Below are positions 43,831-57,556 of a stretch of DNA of 64,000 bases, one piece after another. The position numbers and the translations under genes are program-made. The stretch is from Geomonas oryzisoli (GTDB taxonomy: Bacteria; Desulfobacterota; Desulfuromonadia; Geobacterales; Geobacteraceae), in contig NZ_CP076723.1 in the NCBI RefSeq assembly GCF_018986915.1, positions 434,001 to 498,000 on the forward strand, written 5' to 3'. The notes under the pieces were generated by a model that saw only the letters and a program-made list of their open reading frames with translations, had not been told where the DNA came from and did no database searches. Each line of letters starts with the position of its first letter. Within the stretch, counting starts at the first letter, position 1.

Positions 43831-45104
43831 CTGATTTTGCGGGCCAGAAGCTCGACGGTATGTAATACCCTCGTTTTATCTCCTGCCTGTTTTAGGCCGT
43901 CGGAGAGCTGCATGATGCAGCCGGGGCAGCCGGTGACCACGGCGTCGGCGCCGGTATCGATGATGGCCTTGCTCTTGCCGGCGTTGATGTCGAGGGAGCT
44001 CTCGTAGTGGTAGACGTTGAAGGTGCCGCCCAGGCCGCAGCAGCGGTCGGCGCCTTCCATCTCCACCAGTTCCAGCCCCGGGGTCTCCTTGAGCAGGGCG
44101 CGCGGCTGTTTGGCGATGCCGGCGGTCCGGTGGTGGCAGGGGTCGTGGTAGGTGATGCGCATTCTCTGGCCGGTGCCGGTCTCTTCCGGATGCAGGCCTA
44201 GCTTCTGCAGCAGCACCGCCGCATCCACCGTTTTATCCGCGACCGCCTGAAGCCGCGCCTTCAGTTCCGGGTTTCTCTTGCCGACGACCAGCGGGTAGAG
44301 CTTGTGCAATGCGCCGCCGCAGGTGGCGCAAGCGGTCATCACGTAGTCCGCCTGGTGTTTTTCGATGGCCGCCAGGTTCTGCTCGGCCAGTTCGCGCACC
44401 GTCTCCAGGTCGCCGCCGGACATACCCGGCAGGCCGCAGCACTGCTGTCCCTGCGGGATGATCACGGTGCACCCCAGGTGACGGAACAGCGCCAGGGTCG
44501 CCTCGCCGATCTCGGTGTAGACGAAGTTGGTCATGCACCCAACGAAGAAGACGATGGTCGGCTTGCCCGGTTCACCCTTGATGATTTCGGGATGCCGTTT
44601 CATAAACGGCTTCTTGGCGATCTGCGGAATGTGACGGCTGCCGCCGATGAAGGGCATGGGGAAACGGAGCCTCAGGCCCGAGGTGCTGGGGACCTTCCTG
44701 AAGAAGATCGGCCCGAGCACGGCAGCTGCCAGCGCTCCCAAGTTCATCAGCTTGCGGTTCCTGATCACCTGTCCCACCGCCTTGTGGAAGGTGGTGAGGC
44801 CGCGCCGCTGCGCCAGGGCCTCGCGCGCCGCGATGACGATCTCGTCGGTGGGGACCTGGTTCGGGCACTTGTCGACGCAGCTGCCGCACAGAAGGCACTT
44901 GGACATGGCCGAGTAGGTGCCGTCGTCGAGGGTGATGTCCCCCTTCACCAGGTGCTGGGCCAGGGCCACCTTGCCGCGTGCCGTGGCCGGTTCGCGCTGG
45001 AAGGTGCCGAAGGCGGGGCAGTTGGCGCGGCAGGCGCCGCACTTGACGCATTTCTTCATCTCTTGAGCTACCCGCTCGAGCGGGTCGGTGTGCTTCTTGG
45101 TCAT
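43824..45104 (-). CDS. Glycolate/lactate oxidase iron-sulfur subunit (GlcF-type, CCG domains)
   Basis: A 426-residue protein with two [4Fe-4S] motifs, 'CVKCGACRANCPAF' and 'CLLCGSCVDKCPNQ', and two CCG domains ('CTVIIPQGQQCCGLPGMSGG' and 'EMEGADRCCGLGGTFNV'). GlcF-type subunits accept electrons from the FAD subunit and pass them to the quinone pool or a membrane partner. It follows the FAD subunit gene by 108 bases on the same strand. Together with LarA it forms a D-lactate (or glycolate) oxidation unit. RBS is weak. Confidence 0.88.
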   Translation of the reverse strand: MTKKHTDPLERVAQEMKKCVKCGACRANCPAFGTFQREPATARGKVALAQHLVKGDITLDDGTYSAMSKCLLCGSCVDKCPNQVPTDEIVIAAREALAQRRGLTTFHKAVGQVIRNRKLMNLGALAAAVLGPIFFRKVPSTSGLRLRFPMPFIGGSRHIPQIAKKPFMKRHPEIIKGEPGKPTIVFFVGCMTNFVYTEIGEATLALFRHLGCTVIIPQGQQCCGLPGMSGGDLETVRELAEQNLAAIEKHQADYVMTACATCGGALHKLYPLVVGKRNPELKARLQAVADKTVDAAVLLQKLGLHPEETGTGQRMRITYHDPCHHRTAGIAKQPRALLKETPGLELVEMEGADRCCGLGGTFNVYHYESSLDINAGKSKAIIDTGADAVVTGCPGCIMQLSDGLKQAGDKTRVLHTVELLARKIRR

Positions 45105-45179
45105 GCCTTGATCTCTTTTCTAAGAGCAATGGGAACCATGGGACGAATGGAAGGCCCCGGGATTAGTGGAACCTCGCAT

Positions 45180-45208
45180 CGTCAATTGTCCATTGTCAAT
45201 TGTCAATT
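45180..45208. repeat. Short tandem repeat between oxidase genes
   Basis: Repeated (C)ATTGTCA units, 'gtcaattgtccattgtcaat' continuing to 45208, in the gap between FAD and iron-sulfur subunit genes. Simple intergenic repeat. Confidence 0.6.
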
Positions 45209-45212
45209 GCCT

Positions 45213-46589
45213 TTACGGCAGCATCTTGCCGGGGTTCAGGATGTTGTTGGGGTCGAGGGCGCCTTTGATCGCCTTCATGGCGGCTATCTGCTCCGCGTTC
45301 AGCTCCAGGGGGATGTAGGGCTGCTTGGCAAGCCCCACGCCGTGCTCGCCGGACATGGTGCCGCCCAGGTCCAGTGCCGCCTGGAACACTTCCTTGATCG
45401 CCTCGTGCGCCTTCTCCAACTGCCCGGGGACGCTCTTGTCGATCATGATGTTGACGTGGATGTTGCCGTCGCCTGCATGCCCGAAGTTGACGATGGGGAT
45501 GTCGTAACGCTTCTGGATCACCTCGATGCGCCGGATCACGTCGGGCACCTTGCTCCTGGGGACCACGATGTCCTCGTTGAACTTGTCCGGGTTCACGTCG
45601 CGCAACGACGGCGACACCAGGCGGCGCACCCGCCACAGCTCCTCGCTCTCGGCGGCGTCCTTGGCCACCCGGAACTGCACCAGCCCCAGCGGCTCGATCA
45701 GCTTGTGGATCTGCCCGGCCTGCTTCTCGATCAGGTCGCGGTCGCCGTCCACCTCGATCAGGAGCACCGCCCGCGCGCTCTCCGGCATGCCCAGGTTGAA
45801 GCGGCGCTCGACGCAGGTGAGCGTGGCGTGGTCCATGAACTCAAGTGTGGTCGGGATGATCTTGTTCTTGATGATGGTGGAGACCGCGCGCGCCGCGCCG
45901 TCGATGGAATCGAACACGGTCAGCATGGTCTTCTTCGAATCCGGGTAGGGGAGGAGCTTGAAGATGATCTTGGTGATGATCCCGAGCGTCCCCTCGGAGC
46001 CGCACAGAAGCTTGGTCAGGTCGTAGCCCACCACCCCCTTCACGGTTTCGCCGCCGGTGCGGATGATGGCGCCGGTGGGGAGCACGACCTCGAGACCCAT
46101 CACGAAGTCTTTGGTGACCCCGTACTTCACCGCACGCGGGCCGCCGGCGCATTCAGCCACGTTGCCGCCCAGGGTGGAAAACTTGAGGGACGCGGGATCG
46201 GGCGGGTAGAAGAGGCCGAGCTTTTCCACCGCCATCTGGAACGCCTCGGTCACGACACCCGGCTCGACCTCGGCCACCAGGTTGTCGGTGTCGATCCTGA
46301 GAATGCGGTTCATGCGGGTGGTAACCAGCACCACGCCCCCGCCTTTGGGGAGGGCGCCGCCGGTGAAGCCGCTGCCGGCTCCTCTCGGGAAGACCGGGAA
46401 GTTTTCCTTGTTGGCGAGCTGCAGAACGCGGGAAACCTGCTCGGCGCTGTCGGGGTGAACCACGGCGTCCGGGAGGAATTCCATCTGGGTGGCGTCATAG
46501 CCGTAGCAGATCAGGTCCTGTGCGCCGGTGGCGATGTTCTCGGCTCCGACGATATCGGTGAGTTGCTGAAGGGTGCGTGCGTCTAGCAT
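45213..46589 (-). CDS. FAD-linked D-lactate/glycolate oxidase subunit (GlcD-type)
   Basis: A 458-residue flavoprotein of the vanillyl-alcohol-oxidase/D-lactate dehydrogenase family. FAD-binding region: 'FPVFPRGAGSGFTGGALPKG' then 'GGGVVLVTTRMNRILRIDTD' and 'TLGGNVAECAGGPRAVKYG'. The C-terminal cap holds 'IVNFGHAGDGNIHVNIMIDK' and 'GTMSGEHGVGLAKQPYIPLE', with the conserved His of the active site. It oxidises D-lactate or glycolate and passes electrons to the GlcF-type subunit. The preceding larA gene suggests lactate as substrate. Confidence 0.92.
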   Translation of the reverse strand: MLDARTLQQLTDIVGAENIATGAQDLICYGYDATQMEFLPDAVVHPDSAEQVSRVLQLANKENFPVFPRGAGSGFTGGALPKGGGVVLVTTRMNRILRIDTDNLVAEVEPGVVTEAFQMAVEKLGLFYPPDPASLKFSTLGGNVAECAGGPRAVKYGVTKDFVMGLEVVLPTGAIIRTGGETVKGVVGYDLTKLLCGSEGTLGIITKIIFKLLPYPDSKKTMLTVFDSIDGAARAVSTIIKNKIIPTTLEFMDHATLTCVERRFNLGMPESARAVLLIEVDGDRDLIEKQAGQIHKLIEPLGLVQFRVAKDAAESEELWRVRRLVSPSLRDVNPDKFNEDIVVPRSKVPDVIRRIEVIQKRYDIPIVNFGHAGDGNIHVNIMIDKSVPGQLEKAHEAIKEVFQAALDLGGTMSGEHGVGLAKQPYIPLELNAEQIAAMKAIKGALDPNNILNPGKMLP

Positions 46590-46612
46590 CTGGTAAATTC
46601 CTTTCGTCCATT

Positions 46613-46694
46613 GCTCCTCCCCCTGGAGGGGGGAGGTTGGGTGGGGGGAAGCTCGTGTTGCCCCCTCCCTGTCCCTCCCCCTCCGGGGGAGGGG
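46613..46694. repeat. GC-tract palindromic intergenic repeat, copy B2
   Basis: Same compound palindrome as at 24481-24562 in the opposite orientation (CTCCCCCTGGAGGGGGGAG ... CCCTCCCCCTCCGGGGGAGGGG). It lies between larA and the FAD subunit gene. Confidence 0.75.
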
Positions 46695-46717
46695 ACCTTG
46701 GGGTGTAGCTTTGGTGG

Positions 46718-47998
46718 TCAGGTCTGCATCAGCGGCAGTACGGTCCCTCCCTCGGGGATCAGGTACGCCTGGTAGTCGTCAGGGAGCATCGGCGCTGCCA
46801 GTGCCAACGCCTCATCGAGTGTCGCGGCCGGGATCATCCCCATGGTGCGCACCTCTTCCGCCGGAAGCTTGGATACCAGCACGATCCTGAAGCGCTCGGC
46901 CTTCTCTTTCACCGACCAGGCGGTCTGGCCGTTGATCTCGTAGCGCTTTCTCAAGGCCGATTCCAGTTCGGCGCAGGTCTGGTAGTTGAACCAGTTGAAG
47001 AAGGTGGCGTTGCCGTAACCGTCGCGGCACTCCGCGAGCAGGATCATGACGCTTCCCGGCTTCAGCGCCCGACTGGCGTACGCCATCGACTTGTGGGCCT
47101 GGATCAGGTTGATGTCCTTGGGGTAGCCCCCGCAGGACACGATCACCAGGTCTCCCTGCGCGTCGATCGGGGCGGAAAACGTGTCGCTGTAGAAGCGGCA
47201 CCCGGCCAGGTGAGCCTCCTGCCAATGGCCGGCGAAGGCGGCGATGATCTGCTTGTCCGGGCCGAGCGCCGTGTTCAGGATGAAGTCGGGTTCGACCATG
47301 CCGCAGGCTTCCAGCATCGCTTCGTGGACCGGGTTTCCCTCCAAACTGCCAACCACCGCCTTCGGGTGCCTGCCGCTGCCCTCGTCCGGGTTAAGCAGCG
47401 AAAAGTGGCTCGCCATGCAACTCTTGCGGCTGGATACGCCGGGGAGGATGCTCTTGCGGCCGCCACCGAAGCCCGCGAAGTAGTGAAAGGTTACGGCGCC
47501 GGTCAGGATGAGCCGGTCCGCCTCGGTGACCCTTCGATTCACCTCGACCGGTACGCCCCTTGCGGTATCGCCAAGGTAGACCAGTTCGCCGGGGTCGTCG
47601 CAGTCATGGTCGGTGACCTTGATCCTGCCGTACAACTCTCCCACGATCTTCTTGTGTTCTGCCGGGGTCTGCTTGCGATGGATTCCCAGCGCGATGACGA
47701 TCTCTATGTCCCGGTCCTTGATGCCGACGGAGTTCAGTCGTGAGACCAGCAGGGGAAGGTAGACCTCGCTCCCGGTGGGACGGGTCACGTCAGAGGTGAC
47801 GATGACGACGCGGTCGCCGGGGGCAAAGCTCGCCAGGGAATCGGTGCAGCCGTCGAGTGCGCGCTCGACCAACTCGACCGGCGTTCCCTGCCGCTGGAAA
47901 GGGCGGGGGCTCAGCACGCAGAGGAGATGTTCCGGAGCAAGCTGCAGAGGATAGCTGTGATCGCCGCATTTAAGCTCAAGCATCGGGTTATGATACAT
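46718..47998 (-). CDS. larA: Nickel-pincer lactate racemase
   Basis: A 426-residue LarA-family enzyme. 'TGAVTFHYFAGFGGGRKSIL' contains the conserved His and the Lys that anchors the nickel-pincer nucleotide in LarA, and 'VSRKSCMASHFSLLNPDEG'-like text (SSRKSCMASHFSLLNPDEG) and 'VVIVTSDVTRPTGSEVYLPL' match the family start. It interconverts L- and D-lactate, letting the downstream D-lactate oxidase use both isomers. The cofactor genes larB, larC and larE are not in this window. GGAGG precedes the ATG at 47998. A close relative acting on another 2-hydroxyacid is possible. Confidence 0.88.
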   Translation of the reverse strand: MYHNPMLELKCGDHSYPLQLAPEHLLCVLSPRPFQRQGTPVELVERALDGCTDSLASFAPGDRVVIVTSDVTRPTGSEVYLPLLVSRLNSVGIKDRDIEIVIALGIHRKQTPAEHKKIVGELYGRIKVTDHDCDDPGELVYLGDTARGVPVEVNRRVTEADRLILTGAVTFHYFAGFGGGRKSILPGVSSRKSCMASHFSLLNPDEGSGRHPKAVVGSLEGNPVHEAMLEACGMVEPDFILNTALGPDKQIIAAFAGHWQEAHLAGCRFYSDTFSAPIDAQGDLVIVSCGGYPKDINLIQAHKSMAYASRALKPGSVMILLAECRDGYGNATFFNWFNYQTCAELESALRKRYEINGQTAWSVKEKAERFRIVLVSKLPAEEVRTMGMIPAATLDEALALAAPMLPDDYQAYLIPEGGTVLPLMQT

Positions 47999-48029
47999 AT
48001 TCGACCTCCGATACGCAACTGTTTACCAG

Positions 48030-48045
48030 ATCCAAATGGTTGGAT
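48030..48045. promoter_or_regulatory. Operator-like inverted repeat upstream of larA
   Basis: ATCCAA-ATGG-TTGGAT, 6-base perfect arms, 32 bases before the larA start. A nearby ACCA...TGGT pairing recalls GntR/LldR-type sites. Pattern only. Confidence 0.4.
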
Positions 48046-48145
48046 AAGGAATTGAAGAGACTGACATAGATGTGGAGATGTCGACTTACTGGCAGGACGA
48101 GGGGCGGGCGAATGATTATTCCCCCCTACAGCGGACTGTCTGATT

Positions 48146-48257
48146 CCCCTCCCTTGACGGGAGGGGGCAGGGGGGTGGGTGACGTCGGCGCTGCCGAGAG
48201 GTTGCCATATGCAGTTCCCCCCACCCCCTACCCCCCTCCCGCAAGGGGAGGGGGGAC
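48146..48257. repeat. GC-tract palindromic intergenic repeat, copy B3 (diverged)
   Basis: CCCCTCCC-TTGAC-GGGAGGGGG, AGGGGGGTGGG, spacer, CCCCCCACCCCCTA, CCCCCCTCCC-GCAA-GGGGAGGGGGG. Same architecture as B1 and B2 with a longer centre. It fills much of the larA/hppA divergent gap (47999-48478). Confidence 0.7.
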
Positions 48258-48376
48258 CATATGCCAGTGGCGACATTCGTGGTTCTGCCGGAGCAGACGG
48301 ATGTGTGGCCGTAGCGAAGTATACGGCGGTTTGATAAAAACATTCTAACAAAACCGCCTTGGGGATATGAATTAGA

Positions 48377-48405
48377 TTGACAAAACGGGGCGTTTTCGAT
48401 AACAA
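48377..48405 (+). promoter_or_regulatory. Promoter of the pyrophosphatase gene
   Basis: TTGACA at 48377-48382, 17-base spacer, TAACAA at 48400-48405, 74 bases before the ATG. ACGGG...CCCGT followed by T's in the early leader could form a weak hairpin. Confidence 0.6.
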
Positions 48406-48478
48406 TCACCCGTTTTTATGACTATGTTGGAAGGCACGCCTTTTTTTGAGGCATATCCAAATAGGAGGAATTTTTTCA

Positions 48479-50521
<2,043 letters not shown>

Positions 50522-50541
50522 CACCGGCTTTTGTTGAACCG

Positions 50542-50576
50542 AAAAAGGCGTCCCGGATACCGGGGCGCCTTTTTTT
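50542..50576 (+). terminator. Terminator of hppA
   Basis: AAAAAGGCGTCCCGG-ATA-CCGGGGCGCCTTTTTT, 21 bases after the stop. Confidence 0.9.
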
Positions 50577-50763
50577 ATTAATTAACAATTTTCTTACGTA
50601 GGAACGGTGCGATAGTCGCTACGCACGGGCAGAACGGTCGCGCGCGGGGCGAACAGCGCACCTGCCGGAGAGCTTACGGCTGATCGTCTTCCATAATGGC
50701 TTAATTGCACGGGAGGGTCGGTGATTCAGGTGGGAGCGACGTCGAAAGTGTTTGGTCCGATCG

Positions 50764-52326
50764 CTATGCCTGGGGCTGATATCCTGCGCGTTCCTCGCGG
50801 GACGCTTTTTTCCTGGCGGGAGATCTCTCTGCCACTACCTGTCTGAACTTCTCTTCCCCCAGTTTCCTTCTCATCCCTTCCAGGTAGAGCCGCTCGTACT
50901 TCTCCGCAGCGTTTTCCCAGGTGAATCGCTTGGCCATGGCGTTTTTACGCAGTGCCGCGATCGCTTCGGGATCGTGGTACCAGGTGTGTACCGCCCAACC
51001 GACCGTGTCGAAAAGCGCGCCGGCGTCCAGGTTCCAGAATTTGAAGCCGTCGCCGGTACGGGCGGCCGCGTCGAAGTTCTCCACGGAGTCGTCGAGTCCA
51101 CCTGTCGCGCGCACGATCGGCAGGGTGCCGTAGCGCATGCTGTACATCTGGTTCAGCCCGCACGGCTCGAAAGCTGAAGGCATCAGGAAGAAGTCACAGC
51201 CGGCCTCGATGCGGTGGGCCAGGCTGTTGTCGTAGCCGATGCGGCAGGCGAAGCGGTCCGGCCGGTCGGCCGCGATGCCGCCGAAAAAGAAGTGGGCCCA
51301 CGGCTCGCCGGCACCCAGGAGGACCAACTGGATGTCGAGTTCGAGCAGCCGGGGGAGCGCCTGCGCCAGGATATCGATCCCTTTCTGTTTGACCAGACGC
51401 GACACCATGCCGATCAGCGGCACGTCCGCGCGCTCAGGGAGTCCCAACGCGCGCTGCAGTTCTTTTTTGCAGACGGCCTTGCCGGAAAGATCCTGGGCGC
51501 TGTATTTGGCGGGCAGGAGGCGATCCTCCTCCGGGTTCCACTCGTGGTAGTCGACGCCGTTCAGGATGCCGGAGAGGACGCTCGACCGCTCCCGGACCAC
51601 CCCTTCCAGGCCCCACCCGTACTCCGCGGTCTGGATCTCGCGGGCGTAACCTTCACTGACCGTGTTCAACATGGTGGCGTGGTAGATCCCCCCTTTGAGG
51701 AGGTTTACCTGGTTGTCCATTTCCAGTTCCAGGAAGGTGAAGTGGTGCCAGCCGATGCCGAGGACATCCATCGCCCCTTCGTAGAAGCTCCCCTGGTGTT
51801 GCATGTTGTGGATGGTAAGAAGCGAAGCGGCCTGCGCGAGGTGGTAATCGTGGCGGTACCAGGTGTTCATCAGCAGCGGGACGGCGGCGGTGTGCCAGTC
51901 GTGGGCGTGCACCAGGTCGGGGGTGAACTGGAGCATCTTGCACAACTCGAGGCTTGCCTTGGAGAGGAAGATGAAGCGGTTGTCGTTGTCGAGGTACCCC
52001 AGGTTGTCCCTCTCGTAGAGGGAGTCGCGTCCATAAAAGTCTTCGTGCTCGAGAAAATAGATGGGGACGCTGGAACCGGGCATGGTTCCCTGGTAGACCC
52101 CGCAGTACATGTTGCCGATGATCCCCATCGGGACCACCAGCACGCCCGGCAGTTGGCGCAACTGGTAGCGCTCGCGGTCCACCTTGTAGTAGCGGGGCAT
52201 CACCACGCGGACGTCGTGGCCGCGTGCCTCCAGGTACTTGGGAAGGGCGCCGACCACGTCGGCGAGACCGCCTTCCTTCGCGAACGGGACTGCCTCTGAG
52301 GCGGTTATCAGGATGTTCAGACGCAT
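50764..52326 (-). CDS. glgA: Glycogen synthase (ADP-glucose type)
   Basis: A 520-residue GT5 glycosyltransferase that extends alpha-1,4-glucan from ADP-glucose. 'LITASEAVPFAKEGGLADVV' with the K-x-G-G-L motif, 'DLVHAHDWHTAAVPLLM', 'GILNGVDYHEWNPEEDRLLP' and 'FLMPSAFEPCGLNQMYSMRY' with the catalytic E-x7-E are all present. Length is slightly above the E. coli enzyme because of a basic C-terminal tail. Storage glycogen in Geobacteraceae is supported by this enzyme; no other glg gene is adjacent. Confidence 0.96.
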   Translation of the reverse strand: MRLNILITASEAVPFAKEGGLADVVGALPKYLEARGHDVRVVMPRYYKVDRERYQLRQLPGVLVVPMGIIGNMYCGVYQGTMPGSSVPIYFLEHEDFYGRDSLYERDNLGYLDNDNRFIFLSKASLELCKMLQFTPDLVHAHDWHTAAVPLLMNTWYRHDYHLAQAASLLTIHNMQHQGSFYEGAMDVLGIGWHHFTFLELEMDNQVNLLKGGIYHATMLNTVSEGYAREIQTAEYGWGLEGVVRERSSVLSGILNGVDYHEWNPEEDRLLPAKYSAQDLSGKAVCKKELQRALGLPERADVPLIGMVSRLVKQKGIDILAQALPRLLELDIQLVLLGAGEPWAHFFFGGIAADRPDRFACRIGYDNSLAHRIEAGCDFFLMPSAFEPCGLNQMYSMRYGTLPIVRATGGLDDSVENFDAAARTGDGFKFWNLDAGALFDTVGWAVHTWYHDPEAIAALRKNAMAKRFTWENAAEKYERLYLEGMRRKLGEEKFRQVVAERSPARKKASREERAGYQPQA

Positions 52327-52414
52327 TTCGATCGGCTCCTGTAGCTGGTCTTGTGACGTTAGGCCTCAGCAAAAATACCAGAACAAGAAGACAGACGCAA
52401 TGAGGTTGTGTTAA

Positions 52415-53674
52415 TTATCCCGACGCCTGTCCCGACTTCAGGTCGCGCAGCACCGCCACCCGGTCCACGACAGGCGGGTGGCTGTAGTAGAAAGCGGCGT
52501 AGAGCGGGTGCGGGTGCAGGTTGGCGAGGTTCTCTCTGGAGAGCTTCACCAGGGCGGAGGCGAGGGCGTCCGGAGCGCCCGAAAGATCGGCCGCAAACCG
52601 GTCCGCTTCCCACTCGTTGCGGCGCGACAGCCATGATCCGACAGGGGTGAGCGGGAAGGAGACGATGGAGAAGATGAAGCTGATCATGAGGATCTGGGCC
52701 AGGAACGAGGCTTCGGGAAAACCGAAGAACTGCGGCAGTCCGCCCCAGACGATCACCTCGTGCACCAGGAAGAACAGCGCCAGCGCCGCACCCTCCATGA
52801 GTACCAAGCGCTTCCAGATATGCCCCTTTTTCCAGTGACCCGCCTCGTGGGCCAGGATGGCCAGCACCTCCGGGCGCTCCATCTGTTTCAGGAGTGTGTC
52901 GTAGAGAACGATCCGCTTCACCCGCCCGATGCCGGTGAAATATGCGTTGGAGTGGAGGCTGCGACGGGAGGCGTCCATCTGCTGCACGTCTTTCACCCTG
53001 AGATCCGCCTTTTGCAACATGGTGCGGATCTCTTCCTCCAACTCCGGGTCACCCAGCGGCTCGAACTTCGAGAAGAGCGGTTCGATCACGTAGGGGGAGA
53101 CGTAGATCATGACGATGGAGAAGAGGGCGAAAAAGGCCCAGACCCACAACCACCAAAGCCCCGGTGAGTGTTGGACCAGCAAAAGCGCGGCGCTGATGAT
53201 GATGGCGGTGAGGGCAGCGGAGATCAGGGTCGATTTGATCAAATCGGAAATCCAGAGAGCGGGTGTGGTGGTATTGAAGCCGTAGCGCCGTTCCAGGCGG
53301 AAGGTGCTGTAGAGCGAGAAGGGGATGTCCAGCACCTCCTGCGCCAGGGTGAGGACCAGCATGAACAGCACGCCCCGGAGCACGAACGAGTCGGTCAGTG
53401 AGGCGATCCAGTGGTCGTAGAGCGGCAGCAGCGGGGTGAACATGAAGATGAGCAGCAGTGCGCTGTCGTAGATGGAGTCGATCAGGGCGAGCCGGCTCTG
53501 GGCCATGGTGTAGCTTGCCGACTTGGCAAGCGCCTCGGCGTCGATGGCGCCGTCAAACCCCTGCGGGACGGTGCAGCCGTAGCGACGGAGGTGGCGCAGG
53601 TTCAGGTAGCGCAGCAGGTAGGCTGCGGCGAAGCGTGCGAGGTAGAGGGTGATCAGCAGAGTTGTGGTGGACAT
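52415..53674 (-). CDS. M48-family CAAX-protease-1-like (Ste24) membrane metalloprotease
   Basis: A 419-residue membrane protease. ATG at 53674 follows AAGGAACGAG; a longer frame upstream lacks an RBS. Several TM segments at the N-terminus lead into the catalytic domain with the zinc motif in 'VLAILAHEAGHWKKGHIWKR' (HExxH) and a later Glu in 'RRNEWEADRFAADLSGAPD' as third ligand. 'SNAYFTGIGRVKRIVLYDTL' is typical of Ste24-type members. Bacterial members degrade misfolded or peptide substrates at the inner membrane. Single gene. Confidence 0.92.
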   Translation of the reverse strand: MSTTTLLITLYLARFAAAYLLRYLNLRHLRRYGCTVPQGFDGAIDAEALAKSASYTMAQSRLALIDSIYDSALLLIFMFTPLLPLYDHWIASLTDSFVLRGVLFMLVLTLAQEVLDIPFSLYSTFRLERRYGFNTTTPALWISDLIKSTLISAALTAIIISAALLLVQHSPGLWWLWVWAFFALFSIVMIYVSPYVIEPLFSKFEPLGDPELEEEIRTMLQKADLRVKDVQQMDASRRSLHSNAYFTGIGRVKRIVLYDTLLKQMERPEVLAILAHEAGHWKKGHIWKRLVLMEGAALALFFLVHEVIVWGGLPQFFGFPEASFLAQILMISFIFSIVSFPLTPVGSWLSRRNEWEADRFAADLSGAPDALASALVKLSRENLANLHPHPLYAAFYYSHPPVVDRVAVLRDLKSGQASG

Positions 53675-53733
53675 GGTCTCGTTCCTTGGGGGAAGGGCTA
53701 AGGGAACCAACACGCATCGTTACTAGCGCTATT

Positions 53734-53766
53734 AAAAAAGGCCCTCCGAGTGAACGGAGGGCCTTT
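53734..53766 (-). terminator. Terminator of the OB-fold protein gene
   Basis: Minus strand AAGGCCCTCCG-loop-CGGAGGGCCTT followed by TTTT, 25 bases after the stop. A T-run is present on both sides, so it is bidirectional. Confidence 0.9.
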
Positions 53767-53790
53767 TCGCTGGTTTGAGTGCGGGACGCG

Positions 53791-54684
53791 TTACTTCTTG
53801 ACGCTCCCTTTTTCGATGATGGCGGTGTACTTGTAGCCGCCGCCGAAATCCTTGTCCTTGGCGAGGGTGCCGGAAACGGTGATCACATCGCCCTCTTCCG
53901 CGTTGTCGGTGGTGGTCACCACGAGGTCGTTGGTCTTCTTCTTGGTGTCGCCGGTGCCGTCCTGCAGGTGCAGCCAGTTCTTGTTCATGATGCCGGTGGC
54001 AACCTTGACCACCTGGCCGCGCACCACAACCTGCTTGCCGTTCAGGGAGCCGCGCTTGGAGAAGATTTCTTCGACGGTGTAAGCGTTGGCACCGCTTGCC
54101 TTCTCGACCTTGATCTTCTCGCCGGGGACGGCCTTTTTCGCTTCTTTGGCGGCAGGTTTCGCGCCACCCTTGACTTCGGGGGCGTTGCAGAACAGGATCA
54201 TTTCGAAGGTGCGGTTCAGGGTCTTGCTCTGGAACTTGTTCATCGGCATGCACCCCTGGAAGGAAAGGGTGTCGCCCACGCGGGTCTCGAGGACCGGATA
54301 GGCAACCCAGGTCTTGGTGCCGTCGTTGACTTCGAGGTTGGCGTAGGTGTAGCCGCCACCTTCCATGGTTTCGATGACCTTGCCGGTCGGGTTGGTGTTG
54401 ACCTCGGCTGCCCCTGCTTCGGCGGGAGCAGCGCCACCCATCATCATGGAATGGCCGCTCTTGGACATGCTCTTTTGGATGGCCTCGGCCTTGGACTCGG
54501 CTTTTTCGGGTGCCTTGGCGGCAGCGTCGGCTTTGGCGTCGGCCTTCTCGACCGCTTTCGGTGCTGCAACTGCTTCGACCTTGGCATCAGCCTTCTCGGG
54601 CGCTTTGGGTGCGTCGGCACAGGTCCCGGCCACCGGCAGCGCCAGCGTGACGAGGACGGACATAATGGTGGAATAACGCTTCAT
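53791..54684 (-). CDS. Secreted OB-fold (NrfJ-like) protein with Ala/Lys/Glu-rich linker
   Basis: A 297-residue exported protein. Signal peptide 'MKRYSTIMSVLVTLALPVAG' then TCADA. Residues 25-85 are a repetitive A/K/E/D-rich segment ('APEKADAKVEAVAAPKAVEK'), probably an extended or helical linker. Two strand-rich domains follow: 'GKVIETMEGGGYTYANLEVN' and 'EEIFSKRGSLNGKQVVVRGQ' with 'GIMNKNWLHLQDGTGDTKKK', the second clearly an OB-fold of the NrfJ/DNA-binding-like type. It has one Cys pair ('GCMPMNK', 'LFCNAPE'). Role unknown, possibly in cytochrome or outer-membrane biogenesis. Confidence 0.75.
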   Translation of the reverse strand: MKRYSTIMSVLVTLALPVAGTCADAPKAPEKADAKVEAVAAPKAVEKADAKADAAAKAPEKAESKAEAIQKSMSKSGHSMMMGGAAPAEAGAAEVNTNPTGKVIETMEGGGYTYANLEVNDGTKTWVAYPVLETRVGDTLSFQGCMPMNKFQSKTLNRTFEMILFCNAPEVKGGAKPAAKEAKKAVPGEKIKVEKASGANAYTVEEIFSKRGSLNGKQVVVRGQVVKVATGIMNKNWLHLQDGTGDTKKKTNDLVVTTTDNAEEGDVITVSGTLAKDKDFGGGYKYTAIIEKGSVKK

Positions 54685-54748
54685 CTAGGATTCTCCCCCA
54701 CATCGAATTGCCGCCTGGGCGGCGCAAAAGCCTAGCTTTGCGCCGGGT

Positions 54749-54777
54749 ACAATAGCAGCTTCAAGACAAAATATCAA
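54749..54777 (-). promoter_or_regulatory. Promoter of the OB-fold protein gene
   Basis: Minus strand TTGATA (54777-54772), 17-base spacer, TATTGT (54754-54749). A GGCGCAAA/TTTGCGCC hairpin lies at the transcript start (about 54721-54745). Confidence 0.6.
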
Positions 54778-54813
54778 TTTGTTAATTTATCTTTATCGTA
54801 TTCGTTATCTTCG

Positions 54814-57405
<2,592 letters not shown>

Positions 57406-57436
57406 GGGGTGCCTCCTAAGTGAGAGGACGCGCACG

Positions 57437-57468
57437 AAGGGACTGGCTCCGTAAGGTGCCTGTCCCTT
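57437..57468. repeat. Palindromic repeat family A, copy A1
   Basis: AAGGGACTGGCTCCG-TAA-GGTGCCTGTCCCTT. Inverted relative to A2 30 bases away; both lie in the clpB leader. Confidence 0.8.
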
Positions 57469-57498
57469 TAGCGGAACGCTCATTCCAGCTCAGCCACC

Positions 57499-57531
57499 AA
57501 GGGGACAGGCACCTGTCGGAGCCAGTCCCCT
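57499..57531. repeat. Palindromic repeat family A, copy A2
   Basis: AAGGGGACAGGCACCTG-TC-GGAGCCAGTCCCCT. Reverse complement of A1 with a few differences, so A1 and A2 can pair over about 30 bases in the clpB leader RNA. Confidence 0.8.
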
Positions 57532-57556
57532 CGCTGGAGGAGCCTAAGTCTTAAAG

